Assembly: GCA_045578425.1 (NCBI GenBank)
Contig: JAZNKF010000065.1
Span: forward strand, 10,813-74,812
Origin: RGIG3009 sp045578425
GTDB taxonomy: Bacteria > Bacillota > Clostridia > Oscillospirales > Acutalibacteraceae
Direction of reading: 5' to 3'
Length of the DNA stretch: 64,000 bases
Shown: piece after piece, positions 8,180-16,682 of the stretch
How the letters are laid out: every line of letters starts with the position of its first letter
Position numbering within the stretch: the stretch's first letter is position 1
Translations under genes and position numbers: made by a program
The notes under the pieces: generated by a model
The model's input: the letters and a program-made list of their open reading frames with translations, nothing else
What the model was told of the DNA's origin: nothing
Databases searched by the model: none

Positions 8180-8986
8180 ATGAACTATGCAGCCGATTTT
8201 AGGAAATTTGCCCGTGATGCACTACGTAGCAATTGGCGGGTAGCAGTTTTGACAGGTTTTGTTGCTTCGTTAATAGGTGCAAACATTGCTACCAACGGCG
8301 GGTGGAATTTTGATAATAGCGCTTCCTCTGACAATGTTCCGAAAAACCTTCAAGTTTCAGAGTTTTGGGAAGCCCTTTCCCCTATTCTTCTTACCGTTTT
8401 TGCCACGATGACAATTTGGGCTGTTGTTACTCTTGTTATCGGTGGTGCCGGCAAACTGGGATATGCAAAATTCAATTTGAATGTAATCGACCGGAAACCT
8501 CTTTCTCTTTCCGATTTGTTCTCTCAATTTCATCGTTTAGGTACAGGCTTTTGCATGGATTTACTTATGAGTCTTTATACGATTCTTTGGTCGTTACTGT
8601 TTGTAATTCCCGGTATTGTTAAGTCATACAGTTATTCTATGACACCTTACATATTAGCCGAGCATCCTGAAATGACGGTAACCGAAGCAATTACTCTGTC
8701 AAGACAAATTATGCACGGTAATAAGTGGCGGTTATTTTGTTTACAATTCAGCTTTATCGGTTGGGAACTTCTTTGTATCGTGCCACCATTAGTTTTGTTG
8801 CCTCTTTTTTCTATGGAAGGTTATAGCCCCATTGTTTGGCTGGTACTGCTTTTTACAACATTAATTGTTGGAAATTTGTTTTTAACTCCTTACAGAGAAA
8901 CTGCTCAGGCAGCTTTTTACCGCGATATTACGTACACAAACACTCCGCCTGCCAGCCCTGTAACGCCGAGTGATTACGAGTTTTAA
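8180..8986 (+). CDS. DUF975 family integral membrane protein
   Basis: A 268-residue protein with an N-terminal amphipathic DFRKFARDAL segment and about five transmembrane helices. The family signature appears as YSMTPYILAEHPEM followed by ITLSRQIMHGNKWRLF, and it ends with a Tyr-Arg motif near TPYRETAQAAFYRD. AAAGGAG precedes the ATG. DUF975 proteins are common in Firmicutes and have no established role; effects on membrane organisation have been proposed. The gene is monocistronic, with its own promoter and a strong terminator shared with the convergent galactosidase gene. Confidence 0.85.
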   Translation: MNYAADFRKFARDALRSNWRVAVLTGFVASLIGANIATNGGWNFDNSASSDNVPKNLQVSEFWEALSPILLTVFATMTIWAVVTLVIGGAGKLGYAKFNLNVIDRKPLSLSDLFSQFHRLGTGFCMDLLMSLYTILWSLLFVIPGIVKSYSYSMTPYILAEHPEMTVTEAITLSRQIMHGNKWRLFCLQFSFIGWELLCIVPPLVLLPLFSMEGYSPIVWLVLLFTTLIVGNLFLTPYRETAQAAFYRDITYTNTPPASPVTPSDYEF

Positions 8987-9007
8987 TTAGTAATATCCAT
9001 GAAATCA

Positions 9008-9057
9008 AAAAAAGGACAGCACGACGGTATGTGGCGAACCGTCGTGCTGTCCTTTTT
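9008..9057. terminator. Strong bidirectional terminator
   Basis: An 18-base stem (9011-9028 with 9038-9055) flanked by A- and T-runs lies between the convergent DUF975 and GH36 genes. Confidence 0.9.
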
Positions 9058-9060
9058 GAA

Positions 9061-10932
9061 TCACTTGTTGGTTAATTTCAAAGTGCGGCAGGAGTTGTTT
9101 TTCAAATTTTCTATGTGTATACCGTTTTCAACGAGTTCTTTTCCGTCTTGCACTATCCCATCTATTTGATATTGTGCTTGTTCGTTTACAACAGGATACA
9201 GAATCAAATCGCGGGCGTAGGTGGTGGTGGTAAAAAGATGCAGTACCACGTGTTTCAACTCGACATCGGCATATTGGATTGCCACGATGTCGTTGGTATC
9301 CACCAAGATACGTGCGGTAGCGTTCATATAGAAATCTCGCTCTTGTTTGTACTGCGCAATACGGGATTTCCAATACTCTTTATAGTGTTGCGGGAAAGCG
9401 GCAATATCGCAAGAAAAACCCAGAGGACCGGTGGTCAAGAAGTTTTCGGTGAAGGTGTCGTCCACTTTGACAATCTCTTCCCACGTGGCATCGTTACAAC
9501 TAAACATAATCCCGGTTGTCTCGGCTTGCCCGAGTTTTGGAAATCCTTCGGCGTATTTTTGCACGTTCCACCGTTCAATCAAAGCGGGGGGCATACGTTT
9601 GAAGGTATCTTTGATGATGCGCAAGCCGCCAAATGGGCCTTGGTTGTCGGAAAACCAAAAACTATCAAACATACTGCCTTGGTTTAAATCCATGCGGAAT
9701 CCGCCACCGGCACAGTTGGTAAAATACAAATCGGGAAAACGTTTTTGCAAAGTTTCCACAAATTGTCTTTGTCCTTTTAAGTACCGATAAAATGCGTTGC
9801 CCGATGGGTCGAGCGTGATAGAATCATTAAAATCAAATTTTACCCAACCTATGTTGTATTTTTCGATTTGTTTGGAAAGAACATCTACCATGTACTGAAC
9901 GGCTTCGGGGTTGGCGAAATCCAAAAACGCGTTATTAATGTAGTATTCGGGATGAGCCGTTACCGCCTTGCTTTTGGAATAGGCACGTTCCGGTTCAAAC
10001 CACAGCCCGAACACCATGCCATGTTCACGCACACGGTTGGAAATTTCAATCAATCTGCCTTTGGGTCCGCCGACGGTGTTTTCTTCCCAATCGCCTACGG
10101 AACCCCACCAACCGTCACCGTCGCCAAACCAGCCCGCATCAATCATAAACGCTTCAAAACCAAGTTCAGCGGCAGTGTCCACTTGTTTGAGCAATGCGTC
10201 GATATCCAAATTATCAAAGCAGTACAACCACGAATTGTAGATTACCGGCATTTTTTTGCGCGGATACAACTTGTGATATACTTCGTGGAGTTTGTAGGCA
10301 TCCAAGTCGGTTTTGCTTTTTGCGTCAAAGAAAAGGATGGTAGGTAAGTGGATACGCTCCCCCACCGCAGCAGAAAGGCGCATATTTTCGTTGTTAAAAC
10401 CTGCTTCCACCACCACGATTTCTTTTTCGCTGACGGGGAATTTGCGCGCATTAATTTTCCAGTGCGCATTCGGCATCAAATGAAACACCGTGTTTTTGCC
10501 GGTGTAGCAGTTGTGCAGCGCCATCATGGGTGCGGCAGAATCACAACTGCGGATTCCTTGACCAGCGGCAGTAATCTGTGTGACCAGTTTCTGCCAAGCA
10601 CCTTTGCTTTCGTGTTGCCAGCCGCTGTATTGCGTGTATACTTCGTAATCACTGCCATCCATGCAAAAACGGGAGCACAACCCATTGATTTCGATTGGCT
10701 TATCGGAAAGATTTTCCAGATAGTCATGGCGGATAACCACACCGTTCTCGTATTGAGTAAATTCCGCTACCAGCGCCACTTCGTTTTGTTCCAAACGGTA
10801 GGTAATTTTATTTTCTTCTTGCGTACGGACATAATCACTTGCCCCGTCAATGATACCAAAGCTACCGTGAGCAAACAAAAATCCCGATATACCGCGAGTT
10901 CTTTTGAGGTCAACCAAGTTTTCTATTTTCAT
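9061..10932 (-). CDS. GH36-type alpha-galactosidase (clan GH-D)
   Basis: A 623-residue protein without a signal peptide, so cytoplasmic. A beta-sandwich N-terminal domain (about 1-215) is followed by a TIM barrel and a C-terminal beta domain. WVKFDFN places the nucleophile at D367, and FWFSDN places the acid/base at D429; MIDAGWFG (263-270) and FGLWFEPE (308-315) are also clan GH-D marks. Expected reaction: removal of alpha-linked galactose from oligosaccharides such as melibiose or raffinose. Substrate range could differ, since GH36 also contains N-acetylgalactosaminidases. Its ATG overlaps the fumarase beta stop as ATGA, so it is the last gene of the fumarase operon, an unusual pairing. Confidence 0.87.
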   Translation of the reverse strand: MKIENLVDLKRTRGISGFLFAHGSFGIIDGASDYVRTQEENKITYRLEQNEVALVAEFTQYENGVVIRHDYLENLSDKPIEINGLCSRFCMDGSDYEVYTQYSGWQHESKGAWQKLVTQITAAGQGIRSCDSAAPMMALHNCYTGKNTVFHLMPNAHWKINARKFPVSEKEIVVVEAGFNNENMRLSAAVGERIHLPTILFFDAKSKTDLDAYKLHEVYHKLYPRKKMPVIYNSWLYCFDNLDIDALLKQVDTAAELGFEAFMIDAGWFGDGDGWWGSVGDWEENTVGGPKGRLIEISNRVREHGMVFGLWFEPERAYSKSKAVTAHPEYYINNAFLDFANPEAVQYMVDVLSKQIEKYNIGWVKFDFNDSITLDPSGNAFYRYLKGQRQFVETLQKRFPDLYFTNCAGGGFRMDLNQGSMFDSFWFSDNQGPFGGLRIIKDTFKRMPPALIERWNVQKYAEGFPKLGQAETTGIMFSCNDATWEEIVKVDDTFTENFLTTGPLGFSCDIAAFPQHYKEYWKSRIAQYKQERDFYMNATARILVDTNDIVAIQYADVELKHVVLHLFTTTTYARDLILYPVVNEQAQYQIDGIVQDGKELVENGIHIENLKNNSCRTLKLTNK

Positions 10933-11498
10933 AGCGTTTTCCCTCTTGACAGCGCCAAATACTCGGCGCGCCCGCTTTCGTAAAGATTGTTACCGTTGGT
11001 ATCTATCACCACGATAACGGGAAAATTTTCGACTTCTAATTTATAAATAGCCTCTGCGCCAAGGTCTTCATAGGCGACTACTTCGGCTTTTTTGACACAT
11101 TGGCTCAGCAGTGCGCCACAACCGCCGATGGCACCAAAATATACGGCGCCATATTGCTTCATTGCCTCGACGACAGCAGGGCTACGCTTGCCCTTGCCTA
11201 TCATGCCGAGTTGTCCTTTTGCAATCAGTGCGGGGCTGTATGCATCCATACGGTACGAGGTTGTCGGCCCTGCCGAACCAATGGCTTGCCCCGCTTTGGC
11301 GGGTGTAGGACCGACAAAATAAAAAATGCTGTCAGTAATATCAATTGGCAACGATTTGCCCGCCGCCAACAAGTCGCAAAGGCGTTTATGCGCGGCATCG
11401 CGCGCGGTATAGATAGTACCGGAAAGCAAGCAGCTATCCCCCGCTTTTAAACTACGGGCTTGTTCCCTACTCAAGGGGGTGCGAATGGCAATCGGCAT
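10929..11498 (-). CDS. Class I fumarate hydratase / tartrate dehydratase, beta subunit
   Basis: This 189-residue subunit matches the C-terminal (swivelling) half of iron-sulfur fumarases: TPLSREQARSLKAGD at the start, GPTPAKAGQAIGSAGPTTSYRM cut into its recognisable parts VGPTPAKAG and GPTTSYRMD, GKGKRS, and FGAIGGCGAL. ATG 11498 follows GGAGGTG and overlaps the alpha-subunit stop as TAATG, so the subunits are made in step. Together they interconvert fumarate and malate (or act on tartrate) in the cytoplasm and are oxygen sensitive. The upstream in-frame start lacks a ribosome site. Confidence 0.9.
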   Translation of the reverse strand: MPIAIRTPLSREQARSLKAGDSCLLSGTIYTARDAAHKRLCDLLAAGKSLPIDITDSIFYFVGPTPAKAGQAIGSAGPTTSYRMDAYSPALIAKGQLGMIGKGKRSPAVVEAMKQYGAVYFGAIGGCGALLSQCVKKAEVVAYEDLGAEAIYKLEVENFPVIVVIDTNGNNLYESGRAEYLALSRGKTL

Positions 11499-12337
11499 TA
11501 CAACACCTCCGTTTTGTGCCGTGTGACGTGGCAATTGATGTTCACTGCCACAGGCAAACCGGCAATATGGGTGGGATACTGTTCAATATTCACGGCAAGT
11601 GCCGTGGTTTTACCCCCGAAACCTTGCGGTCCGATTCCAAGCGCGTTGATTTCTGCCAACAATTCTTGCTCGAGGTTGGCGTAAAACGGGTTTGCGTTCG
11701 GCTTATCAATAGGACGCAACAAGGCTTTTTTGGCAAGGTAGGCGGCTTTATCAAACGTACCACCGATGCCGACACCAACCACAACGGGCGGGCATGGATT
11801 GGGACCCGCTTGTTCCACCACGCGCTTGACAAAATTTTTCACACCTTGCAATCCGTCCGATGGACTGAGCATGGCAATTTGGCTCATGTTTTCGCTGCCA
11901 AAACCCTTGGGCGCTACGGTGATTTCGATATTCTCGCCGCCAACAAGTTCAACGTACAGCATGGCAGGAGTATTATCCTCGGTATTCACGCGGTCCAGCG
12001 GGTCTTTGACGACACTTTTGCGAAGAAAACCTTGCGTATAGCCTTGGCGGACACCTTCGTTGACTGCTTCGGCAATATCGCCGGTTACATGAACGTCTTG
12101 TCCCACTTTCAAAAACACACAGGCGACACCTGTGTCTTGACAAATCGGTTGTTCGCACTTGTCGGCAATCTGATAATTTTCGACAAGGCGTTCCAATATT
12201 TCTTTTGCGGGCGGCCACGGTTCCGAGGTAGCACACTGCGCAATACGGTTTTTGATATCATCACCCAAATGGCAATTAGCTTCCATGCACAGTCTTTTCA
12301 CCGTTGCGGTGATGAGTGCAGCATTAATCTCACGCAT
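11498..12337 (-). CDS. Class I fumarate hydratase / tartrate dehydratase, alpha subunit
   Basis: The 279-residue subunit carries the [4Fe-4S] cluster domain. Conserved pieces include ICQDTGVACVFLKVG, GSENMSQIAML, GPNPCPPVVVGVGIGG and GIGPQGFGGKTTAL; the Cys residues in ICQDTG, NPCPP and the NCHVTRH tail are the likely cluster ligands. ATG 12337 follows AAGGAG. Two upstream in-frame ATGs would make a longer protein, but the nearest overlaps the -10 box. It is the first gene of a three-gene operon (alpha, beta, GH36). Fumarase is favoured over tartrate dehydratase only because it is more common; sequence alone does not decide. Confidence 0.9.
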   Translation of the reverse strand: MREINAALITATVKRLCMEANCHLGDDIKNRIAQCATSEPWPPAKEILERLVENYQIADKCEQPICQDTGVACVFLKVGQDVHVTGDIAEAVNEGVRQGYTQGFLRKSVVKDPLDRVNTEDNTPAMLYVELVGGENIEITVAPKGFGSENMSQIAMLSPSDGLQGVKNFVKRVVEQAGPNPCPPVVVGVGIGGTFDKAAYLAKKALLRPIDKPNANPFYANLEQELLAEINALGIGPQGFGGKTTALAVNIEQYPTHIAGLPVAVNINCHVTRHKTEVL

Positions 12338-12365
12338 AGTTTCTCCTTGAATTTTTGATACGTCC

Positions 12366-12395
12366 ATTATAGTACACCCCTTATATAAAAAGCAA
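12366..12395 (-). promoter_or_regulatory. Promoter of the fumarase-galactosidase operon
   Basis: On the minus strand TTGCTT (12390-12395), an 18-base spacer and TATAAT (12366-12371) precede the ribosome site and ATG 12337. Confidence 0.6.
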
Positions 12396-12410
12396 CCTTT
12401 TTTATAGCAC

Positions 12411-12447
12411 AAAAATAAGCCTCCCGCATGGCGGGAGGCTTATTTTT
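12411..12447 (-). terminator. Rho-independent terminator after the XRE gene
   Basis: AATAAGCCTCCCGC pairs with GCGGGAGGCTTATT across an ATG loop, with A/T-runs on both sides. It isolates the XRE gene from the fumarase operon promoter. Confidence 0.9.
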
Positions 12448-12465
12448 GCGATTATCCGCTTAAAA

Positions 12466-12792
12466 TCATTTTAAGGAGTTGATATACACTTTCAGCAGTT
12501 GCAATGCCGTTTCTCGTTCGGAAGCACTGCAATGATTAATTTTTTCAAAAATTTCTTTATCCGTAACAAGGGAATTTTCTTCTTGCAACAACACGTCGTT
12601 AGGCGTAACCTGCAATGCTTTACATATTTTCAAAAACGTATTGATTCGCATAGCGGTATCCCCACGTTCAATATCGGCATAGGCACGGTCAGATAAATCC
12701 GCCATTTCTGCCACTTGTGCTTGTGTCAACCCTTTTGTTTTCCTGAATGTATAGAGGCGATTCCCAACGACTTTCAAATCAAAAATCAGCAC
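12466..12792 (-). CDS. XRE/Cro-type helix-turn-helix regulator
   Basis: The roughly 108-residue protein has an N-terminal HTH (about 10-62) with the pattern LTQAQVAEMADLSDRAYADI and a short C-terminal helical tail. GTG 12792 is preferred over ATG 12807: GGGAGG at 12800-12805 falls inside the longer frame with a perfect 7-base gap to the GTG, and the minus-strand TATAAT at 12823-12828 would leave almost no leader for the ATG. It lies divergent from the SGNH hydrolase gene with only the shared promoter region between, so it may control that gene or itself. The ligand is unknown. Confidence 0.8.
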   Translation of the reverse strand: MLIFDLKVVGNRLYTFRKTKGLTQAQVAEMADLSDRAYADIERGDTAMRINTFLKICKALQVTPNDVLLQEENSLVTDKEIFEKINHCSASERETALQLLKVYINSLK

Positions 12793-12822
12793 TTCGGTTC
12801 CTCCCATCTTGTCTATATCCCC

Positions 12823-12870
12823 ATTATAGCGGTCATATCACTTGACAAAAAGGAACTACGGTTATATAAT
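12823..12870. promoter_or_regulatory. Divergent promoters for the XRE and SGNH hydrolase genes
   Basis: On the plus strand TTGACA (12842-12847), a 17-base spacer and TATAAT (12865-12870) form a consensus promoter for the SGNH gene. On the minus strand TATAAT (12823-12828) is the probable -10 of the XRE gene, with a weak -35. The two polymerase sites nearly overlap, so binding at one could hinder the other. Confidence 0.75.
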
Positions 12871-12935
12871 TTAGGAAGTTTACTTCTTGTTTTATAACTG
12901 CTCACACCTTACACAGTAACGGAGGAATCATTTTA

Positions 12936-13727
12936 ATGGTTAACACCGACGAGAGAAAAACGCAAAATATAACCAAAGGCAAAGCGGTAAAACCTAATTA
13001 TTGGAAACGTTATGGGATATGGTTAACCGCAGTGGAAGTATTGACACTTTTCGCATTGTTATTTATCTTTTTTCGTGCCGATTATGACACAAAACTATTG
13101 GTGAAATTGGGGTTAAAAAACCCCGTCACACCACCCTCGGCAAATGCTCAAAAAGAAACCAATTGGACAGCCGTAGGTTGGAACAATTGTCTTGAAAAAT
13201 TGGACTACGATGCCGATATTGTGTTTTTTGGAGATTCTATCACACGTAACAGCGATTTTCGCTCCTTTTTTCCTCACAAGAAAATTGTCAACCTTGCCAC
13301 ACCGGGTGATTCGATATTGGATATTACCGAAAGAGTTGACGGCGTAGCCGCTGTTTCTCCGGAGCAGGTGTTTGTTTTGGGAGGCATCAACGGTTTGCGA
13401 GATTATAATGTTGCAATTCGTGTGCAGGAATACCGAGATTTATTAAAAAAGCTCCGCGATGCTGTACCGAATGCCACCATCTACGTACAAAGTGTTTTGC
13501 CCATTTCCACAGAAAAGCAAAAGGAAATATGCCGAAATCAAACCATTATTGCATTTAATGAGGAATTGGAAAAACTCTGTGACGGTCAAGATATCGTTTT
13601 TATTGATTTGTTTTCACTGTATCAAAAAGACGGTTCACTCGACCCCAAACACAGCAACGACGGCGTTCATCTTGTAAAAGAGAGTTACGATATTTGGGCC
13701 AACACCGTTAAGGCGTATATAAAGTAA
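12936..13727 (+). CDS. Membrane-anchored SGNH/GDSL-family hydrolase
   Basis: A 263-residue protein with a basic N-terminus, one transmembrane helix at about 27-46, and an extracellular SGNH domain (about 85-260). FFGDSITRN gives the block I nucleophile Ser, VLGGINGLRD matches block III with Ile in place of the first position of the usual GxND, and NDGVHL gives the Asp-His of block V. Such enzymes remove acetyl or other acyl groups from polysaccharides or lipids. GGAGG precedes the ATG, and the gene has its own promoter and terminator. The altered block III leaves some doubt about full oxyanion-hole geometry. Confidence 0.83.
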   Translation: MVNTDERKTQNITKGKAVKPNYWKRYGIWLTAVEVLTLFALLFIFFRADYDTKLLVKLGLKNPVTPPSANAQKETNWTAVGWNNCLEKLDYDADIVFFGDSITRNSDFRSFFPHKKIVNLATPGDSILDITERVDGVAAVSPEQVFVLGGINGLRDYNVAIRVQEYRDLLKKLRDAVPNATIYVQSVLPISTEKQKEICRNQTIIAFNEELEKLCDGQDIVFIDLFSLYQKDGSLDPKHSNDGVHLVKESYDIWANTVKAYIK

Positions 13728-13758
13728 AAAAGCAGGCGAGAAATTCGCCTGCTTTTTT
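13726..13758. terminator. Bidirectional terminator
   Basis: AAAAAAGCAGGCGA (13726-13739) pairs with TCGCCTGCTTTTTT (13745-13758), between the convergent SGNH and DeoR genes. Confidence 0.9.
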
Positions 13759-13768
13759 ACTGCTTTTG

Positions 13769-14521
13769 TTACAACAACGTCACCTTATCACTAAATTTTG
13801 AAAAGCGGTGTGCGCAATTATCTTCGCTGATAAGATAATCTAAGCACCCCAGTTCGCACTGCTTAAAAGTCGCGTGCGTGTCGTACTTGGAACTATCGCA
13901 CAGCAGTACTTTCTTTTGTGCGGTTTTGAACATGGCGTTGCGCACAAACACCTCTTCTCGCGAACAATCGGTGAGGCAGCCTTCTTTGGAAATGGATTTA
14001 ACCGAAAAGAACATCCAATCTGCCACGATGTTTTCGAACGTAGTTTGTGCATCGTCCCCCACAAGGCAACTTCGGTTTTCTCCGCTTAAAATACCACCCG
14101 AAGAAATCACTTTGATGGTAGAACGGGAAAGCAGCATAACAATTTCGATATTATTGGTCACCACCGTAAGCGAACTGCGGCTAAGCAATTCGTTGGCAAG
14201 ATAAAACGCACTGGAAGATTGATCCAAGAACACGACGTCACCATCTTGTATCAGCAACGCCGCTTTTTGGGCAATTGCTTTTTTGGCTTCGGCGTTGTTC
14301 CGCGTACGTTGATTAAACGTGACGATGTGCGAGTGGTTGACCGTTGACGAAGCACCGCCGTAACTACGTTTGACAAGGCCTCTTTCTTCGAGTGATTTTA
14401 AATCTCGGCGAATGCTGGATTCGCTGGCAAACAGCGAAGCACAAAGTTGTTTAACCGTAACAAAACCATTTGACGTTTTTAGTAAATGCATAATTTCCTG
14501 TTCGCGTTCTTTACCAAGCAT
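13769..14521 (-). CDS. DeoR-family transcriptional regulator
   Basis: A 250-residue repressor-type protein: an N-terminal winged HTH (about 5-60, with FVTVKQLCASLFASESSIRRD cut by the family pattern VTVKQL...SSIRRDL) and a C-terminal phosphosugar-binding domain (about 75-235) with DVVFLDQSSSAFYLA and TVVTNNIEI. Family members usually sense a sugar or polyol phosphate. It is divergent from the glycerol-1-phosphate dehydrogenase gene, and direct repeats overlap that gene's promoter, so it most likely controls the dehydrogenase/HAD pair and itself. The effector may be a triose- or hexose-phosphate; this is inference. Confidence 0.88.
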   Translation of the reverse strand: MLGKEREQEIMHLLKTSNGFVTVKQLCASLFASESSIRRDLKSLEERGLVKRSYGGASSTVNHSHIVTFNQRTRNNAEAKKAIAQKAALLIQDGDVVFLDQSSSAFYLANELLSRSSLTVVTNNIEIVMLLSRSTIKVISSGGILSGENRSCLVGDDAQTTFENIVADWMFFSVKSISKEGCLTDCSREEVFVRNAMFKTAQKKVLLCDSSKYDTHATFKQCELGCLDYLISEDNCAHRFSKFSDKVTLL

Positions 14522-14536
14522 AGTATCCCCTCTTTT

Positions 14537-14610
14537 TTGATTGTTTTTGACTGTTTTTCACGTTTTCTTGCTTTTCGTTCAACTTTTAGGCAACTTTTTG
14601 GTTGATTGTT
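14537..14610. promoter_or_regulatory. Candidate DeoR-type operator (direct repeats)
   Basis: TTGATTGTT occurs at 14537-14545 and again at 14602-14610, the second touching the -35 box of the downstream promoter. Related T-rich copies (TTTTTGACTGTTTTT) lie between. The position between a DeoR gene and its divergent neighbour fits an operator. Confidence 0.45.
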
Positions 14611-14637
14611 GATTTTTTCTGACGGATATAGTATAAC
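14609..14637 (+). promoter_or_regulatory. Promoter of the glycerol-1-phosphate dehydrogenase gene
   Basis: TTGATT (14609-14614), a 17-base spacer and TATAAC (14632-14637). Confidence 0.7.
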
Positions 14638-14673
14638 TCTAACTAGATTGATTCGTAAAGGGGTTTTTAAAGA

Positions 14674-15942
14674 TTGGATATCAATAATTTGTTAAAAGGC
14701 GTCGATTGTTCGTGTGGGAAACGGCACGAGTGCCCGATTGATTACGTGTATATTGAGAAAAACGCCACGCTGCGTTTGCGGGAGATTTGTAAAGAGCAAG
14801 CGTGTGTTTTGTTGGTGGCTGATGAAAATACCTTTGCTGCAGCAGGCGAACAAACCATGGCAGCTTTGTCTGACAAAACTTTGGAGAAAGTGGTTTTCAG
14901 CGGAAAAGAAATTCTTGTTCCCAACGAGAATGCCATTAAAGCGGTGGAAGAAAAGTTAGAAGGTGCCGAAATGATAATCGGCATCGGTTCCGGTGTGATT
15001 CAAGATTTGTGCAAATACGTATCGTTTTATCACGCTATCCCCTATGTGATTGTTGCGACGGCACCGTCCATGGACGGGTATGCCTCGAACGGTGCCGCCA
15101 TGATAACGGCGGGCATGAAAGTTACTTACCCTGCGGGGTTACCCAAAGCTATTTTAGCCGACACCGAAGTGCTTAAAAACGCACCGATGGAAATGATCAA
15201 AGCCGGATACGGTGACGTTATCGGTAAGTTTTCAGCGCTTAACGACTGGAAATTAAGTTATCTGGTAAACGACGAGTATTTTTGTCAATATATTTATGAC
15301 CTGACGTTTGAACAAATAAAAACCACACTGCATCTTGCTGACGGTATTTTGAAACGAAGCGAAGAAAGTGTAAAGGCTTTGATGGAAGCGCTGGTGATTA
15401 TTGGTATTTTGATGAGTTTTGCGGGTTCTTCGCGTCCTGCTTCCGGCAGCGAACATCATTTGTCGCACTTTTTTGAGATTACAGGGATTTTGACAAACAC
15501 CCCTTATTTTTCGCACGGAATTGACGTGGCGTATTCCACGGTTATTACCGCCGCTTTGCGTGAAAAATTGTTGGCATGTACTTTCCCCCAAACGGTATAT
15601 CGCCAAGAAAAACAAGAGTATGAGCAAGAAATAAAACGGGTTTATCTGTCCTCGGCAGAAGGGTGTATGGCATTGCAAAAAAAGATGGGGCGCTACCAAA
15701 ACAGCACCGCCAGAATGTACCTTGACCGTGAGGAAGAAATCCGCAAAGTCTTGGCAGAAATGCCGACTGCCGACAAAATTAAAGGCATGTTGTCGTTGGT
15801 GGAACTGGATACACAAGATTTTTACGACTTGTACGGTAAAGAAAAAATCCGTGATGCCGTTTTGTATGCCAAAGATTTGAAAGACCGTTATACGGTGCTT
15901 TGGATGTATTACGATTTGTTGGGAGATAAAACGGATGTATAA
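14674..15942 (+). CDS. sn-Glycerol-1-phosphate dehydrogenase, AraM/EgsA-like
   Basis: This 422-residue iron-type alcohol dehydrogenase relative should reduce dihydroxyacetone phosphate to sn-glycerol-1-phosphate with NAD(P)H. The nucleotide-binding part has IIGIGSGVIQDLCKY and VATAPSMDGYASNGAAM. AGYGDVIGKFSALNDW supplies the metal-binding Asp, and GSEHHLSHFFE and HGIDVAYS supply the two His ligands. The start is TTG 14674 with AAAGGGG upstream; no ATG lies nearby. It overlaps the HAD gene by 8 bases, so the two are coupled. Bacterial enzymes of this type feed heptaprenylglyceryl phosphate or related ether-type lipids, but no such prenyltransferase is in the window. Confidence 0.86.
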   Translation: MDINNLLKGVDCSCGKRHECPIDYVYIEKNATLRLREICKEQACVLLVADENTFAAAGEQTMAALSDKTLEKVVFSGKEILVPNENAIKAVEEKLEGAEMIIGIGSGVIQDLCKYVSFYHAIPYVIVATAPSMDGYASNGAAMITAGMKVTYPAGLPKAILADTEVLKNAPMEMIKAGYGDVIGKFSALNDWKLSYLVNDEYFCQYIYDLTFEQIKTTLHLADGILKRSEESVKALMEALVIIGILMSFAGSSRPASGSEHHLSHFFEITGILTNTPYFSHGIDVAYSTVITAALREKLLACTFPQTVYRQEKQEYEQEIKRVYLSSAEGCMALQKKMGRYQNSTARMYLDREEEIRKVLAEMPTADKIKGMLSLVELDTQDFYDLYGKEKIRDAVLYAKDLKDRYTVLWMYYDLLGDKTDV

Positions 15943-16645
15943 AGTAATTGCCATGGATTTGGACGGCACACTTACACAGCACCGAACACCGCTTTGTACC
16001 GAAAACCGAACCGCCCTTGAAAAACTTTCGAAAAAGTACAAACTTCTTATGGTGGGTGCCGGACAAGTAATGCGGATTTTTAATCAGTTGGAGGGTTTTC
16101 CCCTTGATATTATCGGCAACTACGGTATGCAATACGGCATTTATAATCCTCAAAAGCAAGGTATAGATATTGTTCGTGACACGATTTTACCCTGTGACAA
16201 GGACGCCGTCACGCAAATTATTAACCGTTTGCGAGAAAAATACGTTTTTACGAACTTTGTCGGAGAAACGGTGGAATTTCATCCATCCGGTTGCATCACC
16301 TTTCCCATTTTGGGAACGAAGGCCAAAATAGAAGACAAATTGGCGTTTGACCCTGACCGTGTGAAGCGACGCAAAATTTACACTGAGGTTGTGAACGCTT
16401 TTTCGGATTATCATGTATTTGTTGGGGGGTCTTCGTCGTTTGACCTGGCACCGAAACCGTTTAACAAATACCACGCTTTGGTTTGTTATTGCAAAGAAAA
16501 CAACCTTTCCCATGATGAGATCGTGTATATCGGCGACGATTACGGTTTAGGCGGTAATGACGAGGCAGTTTTTAAATCGGATTTCCCGTGCATTGCCATT
16601 GACAATTATTTGGATTTTCCGAAAAAAATTAAAGAATTATTGTAA
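15935..16645 (+). CDS. HAD-superfamily (IIB) hydrolase resembling phosphomannomutase
   Basis: The 236-residue cytoplasmic protein has HAD motif I as MDLDGTLTQHR (7-17) and motif IV as GDDYGLGGND near 205-215. The order and spacing of GTLT, VGAGQVMRIFNQL, NYGMQYG and GGSSSFDLAPK resemble eukaryotic-type phosphomannomutases and Cof-type phosphatases. The pairing with glycerol-1-phosphate dehydrogenase in one transcript suggests it works on the same small phosphate pool, perhaps as a phosphatase. That is inference; a mutase role on hexose phosphates is the other option. A terminator follows directly. Confidence 0.8.
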   Translation: MYKVIAMDLDGTLTQHRTPLCTENRTALEKLSKKYKLLMVGAGQVMRIFNQLEGFPLDIIGNYGMQYGIYNPQKQGIDIVRDTILPCDKDAVTQIINRLREKYVFTNFVGETVEFHPSGCITFPILGTKAKIEDKLAFDPDRVKRRKIYTEVVNAFSDYHVFVGGSSSFDLAPKPFNKYHALVCYCKENNLSHDEIVYIGDDYGLGGNDEAVFKSDFPCIAIDNYLDFPKKIKELL

Positions 16646-16646
16646 C

Positions 16647-16681
16647 AAAAAAACGAGCCAACAATGTTGGCTCGTTTTTTT
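16647..16681. terminator. Bidirectional terminator
   Basis: ACGAGCCAAC pairs with GTTGGCTCGT, with A- and T-runs, between convergent genes. Confidence 0.9.
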
Positions 16682-16682
16682 G

